Positions 33,759 to 43,262 of a stretch of 64,000 nt of DNA are shown here, piece after piece (positions within the stretch are counted from its first letter, which is position 1; each line of letters starts with the position of its first letter). The notes under the pieces were generated by a model. It saw only the letters and a program-made list of their open reading frames with translations, did no database searches and was not told the origin of the DNA. Position numbers and translations under genes: made by a program. Source of the stretch: Clavibacter sp. VKM Ac-2873 (GTDB lineage Bacteria > Actinomycetota > Actinomycetes > Actinomycetales > Microbacteriaceae). The stretch lies in contig NZ_JADKRS010000004.1 in assembly GCF_015351075.1 (NCBI RefSeq), positions 1 to 64,000 of the forward strand. The letters run 5' to 3'.

Positions 33759-35714
33759 GTGATCCGCATCGACGCCGTCCGCCCGTTCCCGCCCGTGATC
33801 GTGATGGGGGTCTCCGGATCCGGCAAGTCGACCGTGGGCGAGCTCCTCGCGCAGGATGCCGGCGTGCCCTTCATCGACGGCGACGACCTCCACCCCGAGG
33901 CCAACCGCCGCAAGATGGCCGACGGCCACGCGCTCGACGACGACGACCGCCGCCCCTGGCTCGAGGAGGTCGGCCGGACGCTCGCCGGTCGCCCCGAGGG
34001 CGGCCCGGTCGTCGCGTGCAGCGCGCTGAAGCGCTCCTACCGCGACATCCTCCGCGCCGCCGCGCCCGACGCCGTCTTCGTGCACCTGGCCGGCGATCAC
34101 GATCTGCTGGCCGAGCGCCTGGGCGGACGCGAGGGCCACTTCATGCCGTCGAGCCTGCTCGCCTCGCAGCTGCGCACGCTCGAGCCGCTCGGCGACGACG
34201 AGCAGGGCATCACCCTCGACATCACCGACGATCCCGTCGCGCTCGCCGACGCGGCCGTCCGCGAGCTGCTTCCGGGCGGTCGCACGGCCTCCCCGGGTCG
34301 GGTCGACGACGCCCCCGCCACCGCGACGGAGCCCGCGGCCGCGGTGCCCGCGGCGGACGTCCCCGACCTCGTCCGCGAGGCGCGGTCCGACGCCGACGTG
34401 CCGCGCGCGGACGTGCCGCGCGCCGATGAGGCGCCGGCCGACGCGCCCCGCGCCGATCCGGCACCGGCCCCCGGCGGGGAGGGAGCGCCCGCCGCCGCGG
34501 TCCACGAGCCCATCCGCGTCGCGATCGTCGGATGCGGCGTCATCGGCACGCACCACGCGCGCGTCCTCGCCGAGCACCCGGAGTTCCGCGTCGCCGCGCT
34601 CGTCGACGTCACGGCCGACACCGCCGACGAGCTCGCCGACGTCGTGGTCGACGAGCTGCGCGCCGACCGCCCGCGCGTCTTCGCGCACCTGGGCGACATG
34701 ATCCGCGCGGACGCCGCCGAGCTCGTCGTCATCTGCACGCCGAGCGGCCTGCACATCGGCCTCGCCGAGGAGGCGCTCGCCGCCGGCCTCCACGTGGTCA
34801 TCGAGAAGCCGCTGGACGTCGACCTGGCGCGCGGCCGCCGCATCGCGGAGCTGGCGCGCGAGGCCGCCGGGCGCGGGATCCTCTCGACCGTCATCAGCCA
34901 GCACCGCTTCAACCCGTCGAGCGTCATCGTCGACCGGGCCGTGCGCTCCGGCCGCCTCGGCCGCCTCACCACCGCCGTCGCCAGCGCGCCGTGGTGGCGC
35001 AGCCAGGGCTTCTACGACTCCGGCCACTGGCGCGGCACGTGGGACCTCGACGGCGGCGGCGCGCTGATGAACCAGGGCGTGCACACGCTCGACCTGCTCG
35101 TCTCGTACCTCGGCCGCCCGGTCGAGGTGTACGCGCAGACCGCGCTGCTCGCGCACGACGGCATCGAGGTCGAGGACGTCGCGGTGGCCGTGATCCGCTT
35201 CGCGTCCGGCGCCCTCGCGACGCTGCAGGCGACGACCGCCGGCTACCCGGGGCTCGACACCCGGGTGCAGGTGCAGGGCACGCGCGGATCCGCGGTCATC
35301 GAGGCCGGATCCCTCACCTACTTCCACGCGGCGCCCGAGTCCGGCGTGCCCGCCCAGGCCGACGTGCGCAACGACGCCGAGCTCGAGATCCACGCGGCCG
35401 AGCTCCCGCGCTCGCCCCGCCTCGACAACACGTACCTCGAGGGCCACTACCGCCAGTACGACGACATCGCCGACGCCCTGCGCACCGGTCGCCCGGCGGG
35501 GGTCACGGTCGACGACGCGTTCCTGTCGCTCGCGACCGTGGTGAGCGTCTACGTCTCGGCCACGCTCGGCACGCCGGTCGCCTTCGAGGACGTCGTCGAC
35601 GGCGTCCACGACGGCCTCACGCTCCGGGTGGGGCAGTCGACGCCGCCCGCGCCGGGCTCCCCGTCGCCGGCGGCCGCACCGGACGCGTCGACCGAGGACC
35701 CGTCCGTCCGGTAG
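33759..35714 (+). CDS. Gluconokinase fused to a Gfo/Idh/MocA oxidoreductase
   Basis: 651 aa in one uninterrupted frame. Residues about 10-172 are a thermoresistant-type gluconokinase: Walker A GVSGSGKST (17-25), DGDDLHPEANRRKMADGHAL, CSALKRSYRD, and EGHFMPSSLLASQL. Residues about 173-249 are a disordered Ala/Pro/Asp linker with PRAD repeats. Residues about 252-620 are a Gfo/Idh/MocA dehydrogenase: VAIVGCGVIGTHHARVL with GxGxxG (258-263), EKPLDVDL (349-355) and a C-terminal beta-sheet domain with GGGALMNQGVHTLDLL. The first part phosphorylates gluconate; the second may oxidise a related sugar or inositol. GTG 33759 lacks a well-spaced Shine-Dalgarno, so the start is less certain. Divergent from gnd. 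Confidence 0.9.
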   Translation: MIRIDAVRPFPPVIVMGVSGSGKSTVGELLAQDAGVPFIDGDDLHPEANRRKMADGHALDDDDRRPWLEEVGRTLAGRPEGGPVVACSALKRSYRDILRAAAPDAVFVHLAGDHDLLAERLGGREGHFMPSSLLASQLRTLEPLGDDEQGITLDITDDPVALADAAVRELLPGGRTASPGRVDDAPATATEPAAAVPAADVPDLVREARSDADVPRADVPRADEAPADAPRADPAPAPGGEGAPAAAVHEPIRVAIVGCGVIGTHHARVLAEHPEFRVAALVDVTADTADELADVVVDELRADRPRVFAHLGDMIRADAAELVVICTPSGLHIGLAEEALAAGLHVVIEKPLDVDLARGRRIAELAREAAGRGILSTVISQHRFNPSSVIVDRAVRSGRLGRLTTAVASAPWWRSQGFYDSGHWRGTWDLDGGGALMNQGVHTLDLLVSYLGRPVEVYAQTALLAHDGIEVEDVAVAVIRFASGALATLQATTAGYPGLDTRVQVQGTRGSAVIEAGSLTYFHAAPESGVPAQADVRNDAELEIHAAELPRSPRLDNTYLEGHYRQYDDIADALRTGRPAGVTVDDAFLSLATVVSVYVSATLGTPVAFEDVVDGVHDGLTLRVGQSTPPAPGSPSPAAAPDASTEDPSVR

Positions 35715-35884
35715 CATCGGGGGTTGAACTTCGGCGAGGGATCGCAGGGGCCGTGCGCGAGCACGGCGGCGGTCCGTTATCGACGCGGTGGACGGGGCTC
35801 GCACCTCACTCCTCACGCGCAAGCGTTCGAGCAGACGACACACACACGACGCGAGCCCTCACGGGCCGCAATTGGAGCGACACC

Positions 35885-36529
35885 ATGGTGGACAACAACC
35901 TCTCCGCGGAGCTGCGCACGCGGTTCGGCAAGGGCGCGGCCCGCAAGATCCGCGCGATCGGCAAGATCCCCGCGGTCATCTACGGCCACGGCACCGACCC
36001 GCAGCACGTCACGCTGCCGGGCCACGAGCTCATGCTCATCATCCGCAAGGCGAACCAGATCATCACGCTCGACATCGAGGGCACGCCGCAGCTGGTCCTG
36101 GTGAAGGACGTCCAGAAGGACCCCGTGCGCCAGATCATCGAGCACGTCGACCTCATCGTCGTCCGCCAGGGCGAGCGCGTCGAGGTCGAGGTCCCGATCC
36201 ACGTCGAGGGCGAGTCCTACCCCGGCACGATCCACAACCTCGAGAACACGTCCATCACGGTCGACGTCGAGGCCACCCACATCCCGGAGCGCTTCGTCGT
36301 CTCCATCGAGGGCTTCGAGGACGGCACGCAGGTCACGGCCGGCCAGGTCGACCTGCCCGCCGGCGCCAACCTGGTCACCGACCCCGAGACGCTCGTGCTC
36401 GCGATCTCGGTGCCGCAGCTCGACCTCACCACCGACGCGGTGGACGAGGACGTCGTGGCCGAGGGCGACGCGGACGTCGCGGTCACCGACGACGGCGCCA
36501 CCGGCGACCAGTCGGGCGACGACAAGTAG
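35885..36529 (+). CDS. rplY: 50S ribosomal protein L25 / general stress protein Ctc
   Basis: 214 aa, the long TL5/CTC form. N-terminal 5S rRNA-binding domain (LSAELRTRFGKGAARKIRAIGKIPAVIYGHG, VLVKDVQKDPV) and a C-terminal beta domain (VEVPIHVEGESYPG, IPERFVVSIEGFEDGTQV), ending in an acidic disordered tail. It binds 5S rRNA in the large subunit. Shine-Dalgarno GGAG precedes ATG 35885. A TAGCAT box at 35712-35717, overlapping the upstream stop, would give a leader of about 160 bases. pth follows, the usual rplY-pth order. Confidence 0.95.
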   Translation: MVDNNLSAELRTRFGKGAARKIRAIGKIPAVIYGHGTDPQHVTLPGHELMLIIRKANQIITLDIEGTPQLVLVKDVQKDPVRQIIEHVDLIVVRQGERVEVEVPIHVEGESYPGTIHNLENTSITVDVEATHIPERFVVSIEGFEDGTQVTAGQVDLPAGANLVTDPETLVLAISVPQLDLTTDAVDEDVVAEGDADVAVTDDGATGDQSGDDK

Positions 36530-36590
36530 CACCCGTCGCGGCCTCCGGGCCGCGTCGCCGCCGCGTGCGGCGCCGCACCACCAGCACCAC

Positions 36591-36639
36591 GGAGCCCGTC
36601 GGCCGCCGTCCGGGACACCGGCAGCGGCCGGCGGGCTCC
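36591..36639 (+). terminator. Hairpin between rplY and pth
   Basis: GGAGCCCGTCGGCCGC (36591-36606) pairs with GCGGCCGGCGGGCTCC (36624-36639), complete if one G.U pair is allowed, around a 17-base loop. It may reduce read-through from rplY into pth. Confidence 0.55.
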
Positions 36640-36681
36640 GCGCATCCGCCCCCGGATGCGACGACCAGGAGGAGAGCGCAC

Positions 36682-37269
36682 GTGGACGACCGGACCCTGC
36701 TCGTGGTCGGCCTCGGCAACCCCGGTCCGCAGTACGCGGGCACCCGCCACAACGTCGGCCAGATGGCGCTCGACGTGCTCGCCGACCGGATGCGAGCCAC
36801 CTTCCGCTCGCACCGCGCCAACGCGCAGGTCGCGGAGGGGCGCGCGGTCCCCGGCGGGCCGAAGCTCATCCTCGCGAAGCCGAGCTCGTTCATGAACCTG
36901 TCCGGCGGCCCGGTCGCGAACCTCCTCAAGTACTTCTCGCTCGAGCCCGCGCAGCTCGTGGTCGCGCACGACGAGCTCGACATCCCGTTCGACGCCATGA
37001 AGCTGAAGCAGGGCGGCGGGCACGGCGGGCACAACGGGATCCGCGACATCATCTCCTCCGCGGGCACCGGCGACTTCACCCGCGTGCGCATCGGCATCGG
37101 CCGGCCGCCCGGCCGCCAGGACGCCGCCGACTTCGTGCTCAAGCCCTTCTCCTCCACGGAGCGGCAGGTGCTGCCCAACGTGCTCGAGGACGCGGCCGAC
37201 GCCATCGAGATGATCGCGTCCGACGGCCTCATCGCCGCCCAGCTGCGCTTCCACACCGCCGCGTCCTGA
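36682..37269 (+). CDS. pth: Peptidyl-tRNA hydrolase
   Basis: 195 aa from GTG 36682 with a strong AGGAGGAG ribosome site. Signature LLVVGLGNPGPQYAGTRHNVGQMALD contains the catalytic His; KPSSFMNLSG and VAHDELDIPFDAMKLKQGGGHGGHNGI supply the catalytic Asp and substrate-binding Asn residues. It recycles tRNA from prematurely released peptidyl-tRNA. It lies between rplY and mfd as in many actinobacteria. Confidence 0.97.
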   Translation: MDDRTLLVVGLGNPGPQYAGTRHNVGQMALDVLADRMRATFRSHRANAQVAEGRAVPGGPKLILAKPSSFMNLSGGPVANLLKYFSLEPAQLVVAHDELDIPFDAMKLKQGGGHGGHNGIRDIISSAGTGDFTRVRIGIGRPPGRQDAADFVLKPFSSTERQVLPNVLEDAADAIEMIASDGLIAAQLRFHTAAS

Positions 37270-37345
37270 TCCGCAGGCGGGCCACGGCGCGCACGCCGCG
37301 CGTCCGCCCACGGCGGACGACGGCGAGGGCGTCGGTGGCGGCGCG

Positions 37346-37351
37346 TACGAT
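37346..37351 (+). promoter_or_regulatory. TACGAT -10 box, leaderless start of mfd
   Basis: TACGAT lies exactly 6 bases before GTG 37358, and no Shine-Dalgarno is present. Confidence 0.6.
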
Positions 37352-37357
37352 CGTCGG

Positions 37358-40300
37358 GTGATCCTCCAGGGCTTGATCCCGGCGCTCTCGCGCGCCTCCA
37401 CGTTCGACGACGCCCTCGCGTCGGCCTCCCGCGACGCCGACTTCTCCCTCACCGAGGGGCTCCAGGGGCCGCTGCTCGCGGGGCTCCTCCGCCAGCGCAT
37501 CCAGCGCGGCATCCCGGGGTGCCTGCTCGTCGTCACGGCCACCGGCCGCGAGTCGGAGGGCGTGCGCCGCAGCCTCGCCGCCGTGCTGCCGGATGCCGAG
37601 ATCCTCGAGTTCCCCGCGTGGGAGACGCTGCCCCACGAGCGGCTCAGCCCGAGCGCGGAGATCGTCGGCAAGCGGATCCACGCGCTGCGCCGCATGGAGC
37701 AGTGGCACGCCGCGCTCGGCGAGGGCGCCCGCGAGGTCCCCGCCGAGCGGGTGCGCCCGCTCGTCATCGTCGCCTCCGTGCGCGCGGCCCTCCAGCCCGT
37801 CGCCGACAACCTCACCGAGCTCGCGCCCGTGCAGCTCGCCACCGGCAGCCGCGGCCACGACCTCTCCGAGCTCGCCGTGCGTCTCGTCGACCTGGCCTAC
37901 TCGCGCGTGGACATGGTCACGCGCCGCGGCGAGTTCGCCGTGCGCGGCGGCATCCTCGACGTCTTCCCGCCCGTCTCCGACCATCCCGTGCGCGTCGAGT
38001 TCTTCGGCGACGAGGTCGACCAGATGCGGCCGTTCGCGGTCGCCGACCAGCGGTCGCTCGAGGAGGAGATCACCTCGGTCGAGCTGCCGCCGAGCCGCGA
38101 GCTGCTGCTGAGCGCGCCCGTCCGGCAGCGCGCCCGGGAGATGCAGCACGAGTTCCCGAACCTGCAGCAGATGCTCGCGAAGATCGCCGAGGGCATCCCG
38201 GTGGAGGGCATGGAGTCGCTGGCCCCGGCGCTCGTCGACCGGCTCGTGCCGGTCACGCACTACCTGCCGGTGGACGCGGCCATCGCCGTGGTCTCGCCCG
38301 AGCGCGTGTCCACCCGCGCGCAGAGCCTCGCGGACACGAACCGCGAGTTCCTCGACGCCGCGTGGAACGCCGCCACCGCGGGCGCGCAGGCGCCCATCGA
38401 CCTCGCGTCGGGCGACTTCCTCTCGCTCGGCCGCCTGCGGGACGCCCGCGGTCCGCGCCGCTGGTGGACGCTCTCCGGCTTCCAGGCCACCGACGTGCTG
38501 CCGGAGGACCTGGGGATCGACGAGGTCATGACCGTGCGCATCCAGGCGGATCCCGTGCCGAGCTTCGCGGGCAACGCGGACGGCGCCATCGAGCATGTGC
38601 GCGAGCGCCTCGCGGCCGGCTGGAGCGTGGGCGTCGTGGCGCAGGGATCCGGCCTCGTCGAGCGCGCGGACACCGTGCTCCGCGAGGCGGGCGTCCCGGC
38701 GCGCGTGGTCGAGGAGTTCCCCGCCGAGCCGGAGCCCGGCATCGCCTACCTGATGCGCTCCGCGATCGACGCGGGCTTCGAGATGCCGGAGGTCAAGCTC
38801 GCGCTCCTCACCGAGAGCGAGTTCTACGGGCGCGCCGCCGGGTACGACAGCCGCCAGGTCAAGAAGCTCGCCACCCGGCGCAAGAACGTCGTCGACCCCA
38901 TCCAGCTGAAGGCGGGCGACCACGTCGTGCACGTCACGCACGGCATCGGCCGCTTCGTCGAGCTCACGCAGCGCGAGGTCTCGTCCGGCGGCCGCAACGC
39001 CGTGAAGACGCGCCGCGAGTACCTTGTCATCGAGTACGCGCCCTCCAAGCGCGGCTACCCGGGCGACAAGCTCTTCGTGCCCACCGACCAGCTCGACCTC
39101 CTCAGCCGCTACGTCGGCGGCGAGGAGCCCGCCCTCAGCAAGATGGGCGGCAGCGACTGGGCCGCCGCCAAGGGCAAGGCGCGCCGGGCCGTCCGCGACA
39201 TCGCGGTCGAGCTCGTGAAGCTCTACTCGGCGCGCATGGCGTCGCGCGGGCACTCGTTCCCGCCGGACACCCCGTGGCAGCGCGAGCTGGAGGAGGCGTT
39301 CCCCTTCATGGAGACGCCCGACCAGCTCACCGTCATCGACGAGGTCAAGCGCGACATGGAGAGCCCCATCCCCATGGACCGCCTGGTCTCCGGCGACGTC
39401 GGCTTCGGCAAGACCGAGATCGCCGTGCGGGCCGCGTTCAAGGCCGTGCAGGACGGCAAGCAGGTCGTGATGCTCGTGCCCACGACGCTGCTCGTGAAGC
39501 AGCACTTCGAGACCTTCTCCGAGCGCTTCGCCGGGTTCCCCGTGCACCTGCGCCAGCTCAGCCGCTTCCAGTCCGAGAAGGAGTCGCGCGAGACCGTCAA
39601 GGGGCTGGAGGACGGCTCGGTCGACGTCGTCATCGGCACGCACCGGCTGCTCACCGGCAACATCGCGTTCAAGGACGTGGGGCTCGTCATCATCGACGAG
39701 GAGCAGCGGTTCGGCGTGGAGCACAAGGACGCGCTCAAGAAGCTCAAGGCGAACGTGGACATCCTCGCCATGTCGGCCACGCCGATCCCGCGCACGCTCG
39801 AGATGGCGGTCACGGGCATCCGCGAGATGTCGACGCTCGCGACGCCGCCGGAGGACCGGCACCCGATCCTCACCTTCGTGGGCCCGAACAGCGAGAAGCA
39901 GATCGCCGCCGCCATCCGGCGCGAGCTGCTGCGCGAGGGCCAGGTGTTCTTCGTGCACAACCGGGTGTCGAGCATCAACCGCGTCGCGTCGGAGCTGGCG
40001 GAGCTCGTGCCCGAGGCGCGCGTCGCCGTGGCCCACGGCAAGATGAGCGAGTCGATGCTGGAGCAGGTCATCGTCGACTTCTGGGAGCGGAAGTTCGACG
40101 TGCTCGTGTCGACCACCATCATCGAGACCGGCCTCGACATCGCGAACGCGAACACGCTCATCATCGACCGGGCCGACAAGTACGGCCTCAGCCAGCTGCA
40201 CCAGCTGCGCGGTCGGGTCGGCCGCGGCCGGGAGCGCGCGTACGCGTACTTCCTCTACGACGCCGACAAGCCGCTGTCCGAGACGGCGCACGACCGGCTG

Positions 40301-40990
40301 TCCACCATCGCCGCGAACAACGAGCTGGGATCCGGCATGCAGGTCGCGCTCAAGGACCTCGAGATCCGCGGCGCGGGCAACCTCCTGGGCGGCGAGCAGT
40401 CCGGCCACATCCAGGGCGTGGGCTTCGACCTCTACCTCCGGATGATCGGCGAGGCCGTGTCGACCTTCCGCGGCGACGTCGCGGAGGGCCAGACCGAGCT
40501 GCGGCTCGAGCTGCCGGTCGACGCGCACATCCCCGAGGAGTACGTCGACAGCGAGCGGCTGCGCCTCGAGGCCTACCAGAAGCTCTCCACCGCGGCCTCG
40601 CCCACGGCGACCGACGACCAGATCGACCGGGTCATCGAGGAGCTGTCCGACCGCTACGGCGAGCCGCCCGTCGAGGTCGACAACCTGGTGCGGGTCTCGC
40701 GGCTGCGTCGCGTGGCGCAGCGCGCCGGGCTCAGCGAGGTCGTCGCGATGGGCCCGAACCTGCGCATCGCGCCGGCCGACCTCGCCGACAGCAAGCAGGT
40801 GCGCCTGCAGCGCATGTACCCGGGCAGCAAGCTGTTCGCGCAGACCAACGCCGTGACCGTGCCGCTGCCCCGGCGCGACGGCGAGCCGCTGCCCGACGCG
40901 GAGCTCGTGGACTGGGTGCGGCAGCTGCTCGACGCCGTGTTCACGGTGGAGCAGGCGCCGGCCGCGAAGGAGTCCGCGCCGAAGGCCTGA
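37358..40990 (+). CDS. mfd: Transcription-repair coupling factor Mfd
   Basis: 1210 aa, full length. In order: UvrB-like N-terminal region (EFPAWETLPHERLSPSAEIVGKR, MVTRRGEFAVRGGILDVFPP), RNA-polymerase-interacting domain (LKAGDHVVHVTHGIGRFVEL), RecG-like helicase motor with Walker A VSGDVGFGKTE, IIDEEQRFGVEHK and STTIIETGLDIANAN, the TRG region (QLHQLRGRVGRGRERAYAY) and C-terminal D7. It removes stalled RNA polymerase at lesions and recruits UvrA. GTG 37358 is fixed by the -10 box 6 bases upstream. Confidence 0.97.
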   Translation: MILQGLIPALSRASTFDDALASASRDADFSLTEGLQGPLLAGLLRQRIQRGIPGCLLVVTATGRESEGVRRSLAAVLPDAEILEFPAWETLPHERLSPSAEIVGKRIHALRRMEQWHAALGEGAREVPAERVRPLVIVASVRAALQPVADNLTELAPVQLATGSRGHDLSELAVRLVDLAYSRVDMVTRRGEFAVRGGILDVFPPVSDHPVRVEFFGDEVDQMRPFAVADQRSLEEEITSVELPPSRELLLSAPVRQRAREMQHEFPNLQQMLAKIAEGIPVEGMESLAPALVDRLVPVTHYLPVDAAIAVVSPERVSTRAQSLADTNREFLDAAWNAATAGAQAPIDLASGDFLSLGRLRDARGPRRWWTLSGFQATDVLPEDLGIDEVMTVRIQADPVPSFAGNADGAIEHVRERLAAGWSVGVVAQGSGLVERADTVLREAGVPARVVEEFPAEPEPGIAYLMRSAIDAGFEMPEVKLALLTESEFYGRAAGYDSRQVKKLATRRKNVVDPIQLKAGDHVVHVTHGIGRFVELTQREVSSGGRNAVKTRREYLVIEYAPSKRGYPGDKLFVPTDQLDLLSRYVGGEEPALSKMGGSDWAAAKGKARRAVRDIAVELVKLYSARMASRGHSFPPDTPWQRELEEAFPFMETPDQLTVIDEVKRDMESPIPMDRLVSGDVGFGKTEIAVRAAFKAVQDGKQVVMLVPTTLLVKQHFETFSERFAGFPVHLRQLSRFQSEKESRETVKGLEDGSVDVVIGTHRLLTGNIAFKDVGLVIIDEEQRFGVEHKDALKKLKANVDILAMSATPIPRTLEMAVTGIREMSTLATPPEDRHPILTFVGPNSEKQIAAAIRRELLREGQVFFVHNRVSSINRVASELAELVPEARVAVAHGKMSESMLEQVIVDFWERKFDVLVSTTIIETGLDIANANTLIIDRADKYGLSQLHQLRGRVGRGRERAYAYFLYDADKPLSETAHDRLSTIAANNELGSGMQVALKDLEIRGAGNLLGGEQSGHIQGVGFDLYLRMIGEAVSTFRGDVAEGQTELRLELPVDAHIPEEYVDSERLRLEAYQKLSTAASPTATDDQIDRVIEELSDRYGEPPVEVDNLVRVSRLRRVAQRAGLSEVVAMGPNLRIAPADLADSKQVRLQRMYPGSKLFAQTNAVTVPLPRRDGEPLPDAELVDWVRQLLDAVFTVEQAPAAKESAPKA

Positions 40991-41023
40991 CGCGCGCCGC
41001 CGGTGGAGGCGGGCCGTGGGCGC

Positions 41024-42253
41024 CTAGACGCGCGTCGGTCCGCCGTCGACGTGCGCGGGGAAGTCGTCGCGCGTCGCGTCGTCCCCGTCCGCGGGCGCCC
41101 CGTCGCGGCGGGCGCGGCGGCTGCGGATCGAGAGCGTGACGGCCGCCGCGACGATGGACACGCCGGATCCGAGCAGCACCGCGAGCGTGCCCTCGTCGCG
41201 CACGTCGTCGAGGTCGGCGAACGCGAGCTCGCTCATCAGCAGCGACACCGTGAAGCCGATGCCGCCGAGGAGCGACACGGTCACGAGGTCGGGCACGGCG
41301 AGGCCGCCGGTGGATCCGCGTCGGCGCGCGACCCACGCGCCGAGCAGCCCGCCCGCCGTGATCCCCACGAGCTTGCCGAGCGGCAGCGCGAGCGCGATGC
41401 CCCAGAAGGCGGGCGCGAGCTCCGCGATGCCGATCGCCGGGATCGCGACGAGCGCGGCGGAGAAGGCGAACAGCGGCAGGACGACGCCGTTCGAGACGGG
41501 CTCCAGCGCGTGCGCGGCGCGGAGGCCGGAGAGGCGGGGGAGCGCGAAGCCGAGGGCGACGCCGGCGATGGTCGCGTGGATCCCGGAGGAGAGCGTCGCC
41601 CACCACGTGACGAGGGCGATGAGCACCAGCAGCGCGACGACGGCGCCCCGGGCGGCGCCTGTGCGCCCGACGCCCAGCCGGCCGACCACCGCGAACGCGA
41701 CGACGCCCGCGACCGCGAGGCCGAGCGCGCCCACGTCGAGGTCGGTCGTGAAGAAGACCGCGATGATCCCGATGGCGATGAGGTCGTCGAGCACCGCGAG
41801 CGCGAGCAGGAACACGCGGACGGCGGCGGGCAGGCCGCGTCCGAACACGGCGAGGACGCCGAGCGCGAAGGCGATGTCGGTCGCGGTCGGCACGGGCCAG
41901 CCGCGCTCGAGGCCGCTGCCCGCGGTGATCGCGAGGTAGACGCCCGCCGGCACGACGACGCCGCCGACCGCGGCGATGGCCGGGACGAGCGCCGCCGAGA
42001 CGCTGTTCAGCCCGCCGGCGAGGAACTCGTGCTTGAGCTCCACCGCGACGATGAAGAAGAAGACCACGAGCAGGCCGTCGCTGACCCAGTGGCGGAGCGA
42101 CAGGTCGACGCCGAGCGCGGGGAGGGCGAGGTGGGCGTCGGCCCCGGCGAGGAGGCCGGGCCCGACGGGCGTGTTCGCGACGACGAGGCCGACGACGGCC
42201 GCGAGGAGGAGGAGCCCGGCGGCGACGCGCTCGGAGCGGATGAGGGAGGTCAT
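41024..42253 (-). CDS. nhaA: Na+/H+ antiporter NhaA
   Basis: 409 aa from ATG 42253 (GGAAGG Shine-Dalgarno). About eleven or twelve helices; family motifs VFFFIVAVELKHEF, GWPVPTATDIAFALGVLAVFG and the paired aspartates in LAVLDDLIAIGIIAVFFT that bind Na+ and protons. A C-terminal tail rich in Asp and Arg follows. It extrudes Na+ in exchange for protons, supporting pH and salt tolerance. It is convergent with mfd and divergent from mazG. Confidence 0.95.
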   Translation of the reverse strand: MTSLIRSERVAAGLLLLAAVVGLVVANTPVGPGLLAGADAHLALPALGVDLSLRHWVSDGLLVVFFFIVAVELKHEFLAGGLNSVSAALVPAIAAVGGVVVPAGVYLAITAGSGLERGWPVPTATDIAFALGVLAVFGRGLPAAVRVFLLALAVLDDLIAIGIIAVFFTTDLDVGALGLAVAGVVAFAVVGRLGVGRTGAARGAVVALLVLIALVTWWATLSSGIHATIAGVALGFALPRLSGLRAAHALEPVSNGVVLPLFAFSAALVAIPAIGIAELAPAFWGIALALPLGKLVGITAGGLLGAWVARRRGSTGGLAVPDLVTVSLLGGIGFTVSLLMSELAFADLDDVRDEGTLAVLLGSGVSIVAAAVTLSIRSRRARRDGAPADGDDATRDDFPAHVDGGPTRV

Positions 42254-42348
42254 GGTGGCCTTCCGGGGTCGATGGACGGGGAGACGGTCACCCGCCGCCG
42301 ACCAGACTTCCCGGCACACCGACCATCAGCCTACCGGCGGCCCGGTGC

Positions 42349-42354
42349 GAGGAT
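42349..42354 (+). promoter_or_regulatory. GAGGAT -10-like box before mazG
   Basis: Keeps the A and final T of TANNNT and lies 6 bases before ATG 42361; probably leaderless. Confidence 0.4.
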
Positions 42355-42360
42355 GTCGGG

Positions 42361-43107
42361 ATGAGCGAGCCCGCGTCCCCGTCCGCATCCGCCGCCACCA
42401 CCGGATCCGAAGCCGCCGCCGTCGCCGAGCTGGCCGCCGCGATGGCCGCCCTGCGCGCGCCCGACGGCTGCGTCTGGAACCGGGGCATGACGCACCGGAC
42501 CCTCGTGCCGTACCTCCTCGAGGAGAGCCACGAGCTCGTCGAGGCCATCGAGACCGACGACGTGCCCGGCATGCGCGAGGAGCTCGCCGACGTGCTCCTC
42601 CAGGTCGTCTTCCACGCCGACATCGCGCGCACCGAGGGCGAGGGCTTCGACCTCGCGGACGTCGCCCGCACCGCCACGGAGAAGATGGTGCGCCGCCACC
42701 CCCACGTCTTCGGGGACGAGCGCGCCGACACGGTCGAGGAGGTCCTGCGCGTCTGGGGCGCCGCCAAGGACCGCGAGAAGTCGGCGCGCACGAGCGTCCT
42801 CGACGGGATCCCCCCGGGCATGCCGTCCCTCGCGCTCGCCGACAAGCTGCTCGGCCGGGCGGAGCGCGTCGGCCTGCTGGAGGCGGACGCGCCGGCCGCG
42901 ATCCCCGTCGACGACGAGGACGACCTCGGTCGGCTGATCCTCGCGGTCGTGGTCTCGGCGAGGTCGCGCGGGCTCGACGCGGAGCGCGCGCTGCGGACGA
43001 CGCTGCGCTCGCTGACCGCGGAGATCCGCGCGGCGGAACCGGCCGCCGGTGCGAGCGCGGCCGACGGCGAGGACGACGCCGGACCCGGCGCGGGCCGGAG
43101 CGCCTGA
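42361..43107 (+). CDS. mazG: MazG-family nucleoside triphosphate pyrophosphohydrolase
   Basis: 248 aa. MazG core DGCVWNRGMTHRTLVPYLLEESHELVEAIETDD and REELADVLLQVVFHADIARTE, giving the EExxE...ExxD metal-binding set, then the KMVRRHPHVFG segment typical of MazG. It hydrolyses non-canonical or excess NTPs to NMP and pyrophosphate. The second half (about 150-248) is shorter and more divergent than in two-domain MazG. The gene leads the cluster towards hisS and eno. Confidence 0.92.
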   Translation: MSEPASPSASAATTGSEAAAVAELAAAMAALRAPDGCVWNRGMTHRTLVPYLLEESHELVEAIETDDVPGMREELADVLLQVVFHADIARTEGEGFDLADVARTATEKMVRRHPHVFGDERADTVEEVLRVWGAAKDREKSARTSVLDGIPPGMPSLALADKLLGRAERVGLLEADAPAAIPVDDEDDLGRLILAVVVSARSRGLDAERALRTTLRSLTAEIRAAEPAAGASAADGEDDAGPGAGRSA

Positions 43108-43130
43108 GGCGAGGTCCGGCCCGCGGGGGC

Positions 43131-43160
43131 GTCGCCCGGGATTTACCCGATCCCGGGGCG
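43131..43160 (+). terminator. Hairpin after mazG
   Basis: CGCCCGGGAT pairs with ATCCCGGGGCG (one extra G) around TTTACCCG, between the mazG stop and the TetR promoter. Confidence 0.45.
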
Positions 43161-43250
43161 CCACGTCCGTCGCCTCCACCCGAAGGAGACGGCGGACAGA
43201 CCTGGGCGGTCACACGCTAACGGCCTTCGCCGCCCGTCCATCACGGTTGT

Positions 43251-43256
43251 TATGGT
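43251..43256 (+). promoter_or_regulatory. TATGGT -10 box, leaderless start of TetR gene
   Basis: TATGGT lies exactly 6 bases before GTG 43263, with no Shine-Dalgarno. Confidence 0.6.
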
Positions 43257-43262
43257 GAGGCC

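Noticed and set aside
35712-36104. TAGCAT-N6-TTG upstream of rplY, a possible leaderless small gene
   Set aside because: The TTG frame runs out of phase into rplY and looks like leader sequence plus shadow. I keep TAGCAT as the likely rplY promoter only.
37229-40528. Very long open frame on the minus strand opposite mfd
   Set aside because: It is antisense to a complete, motif-rich mfd gene. Its product is His/Arg/Asp-rich with no domains, as expected from the mirror of G/C-ending codons.
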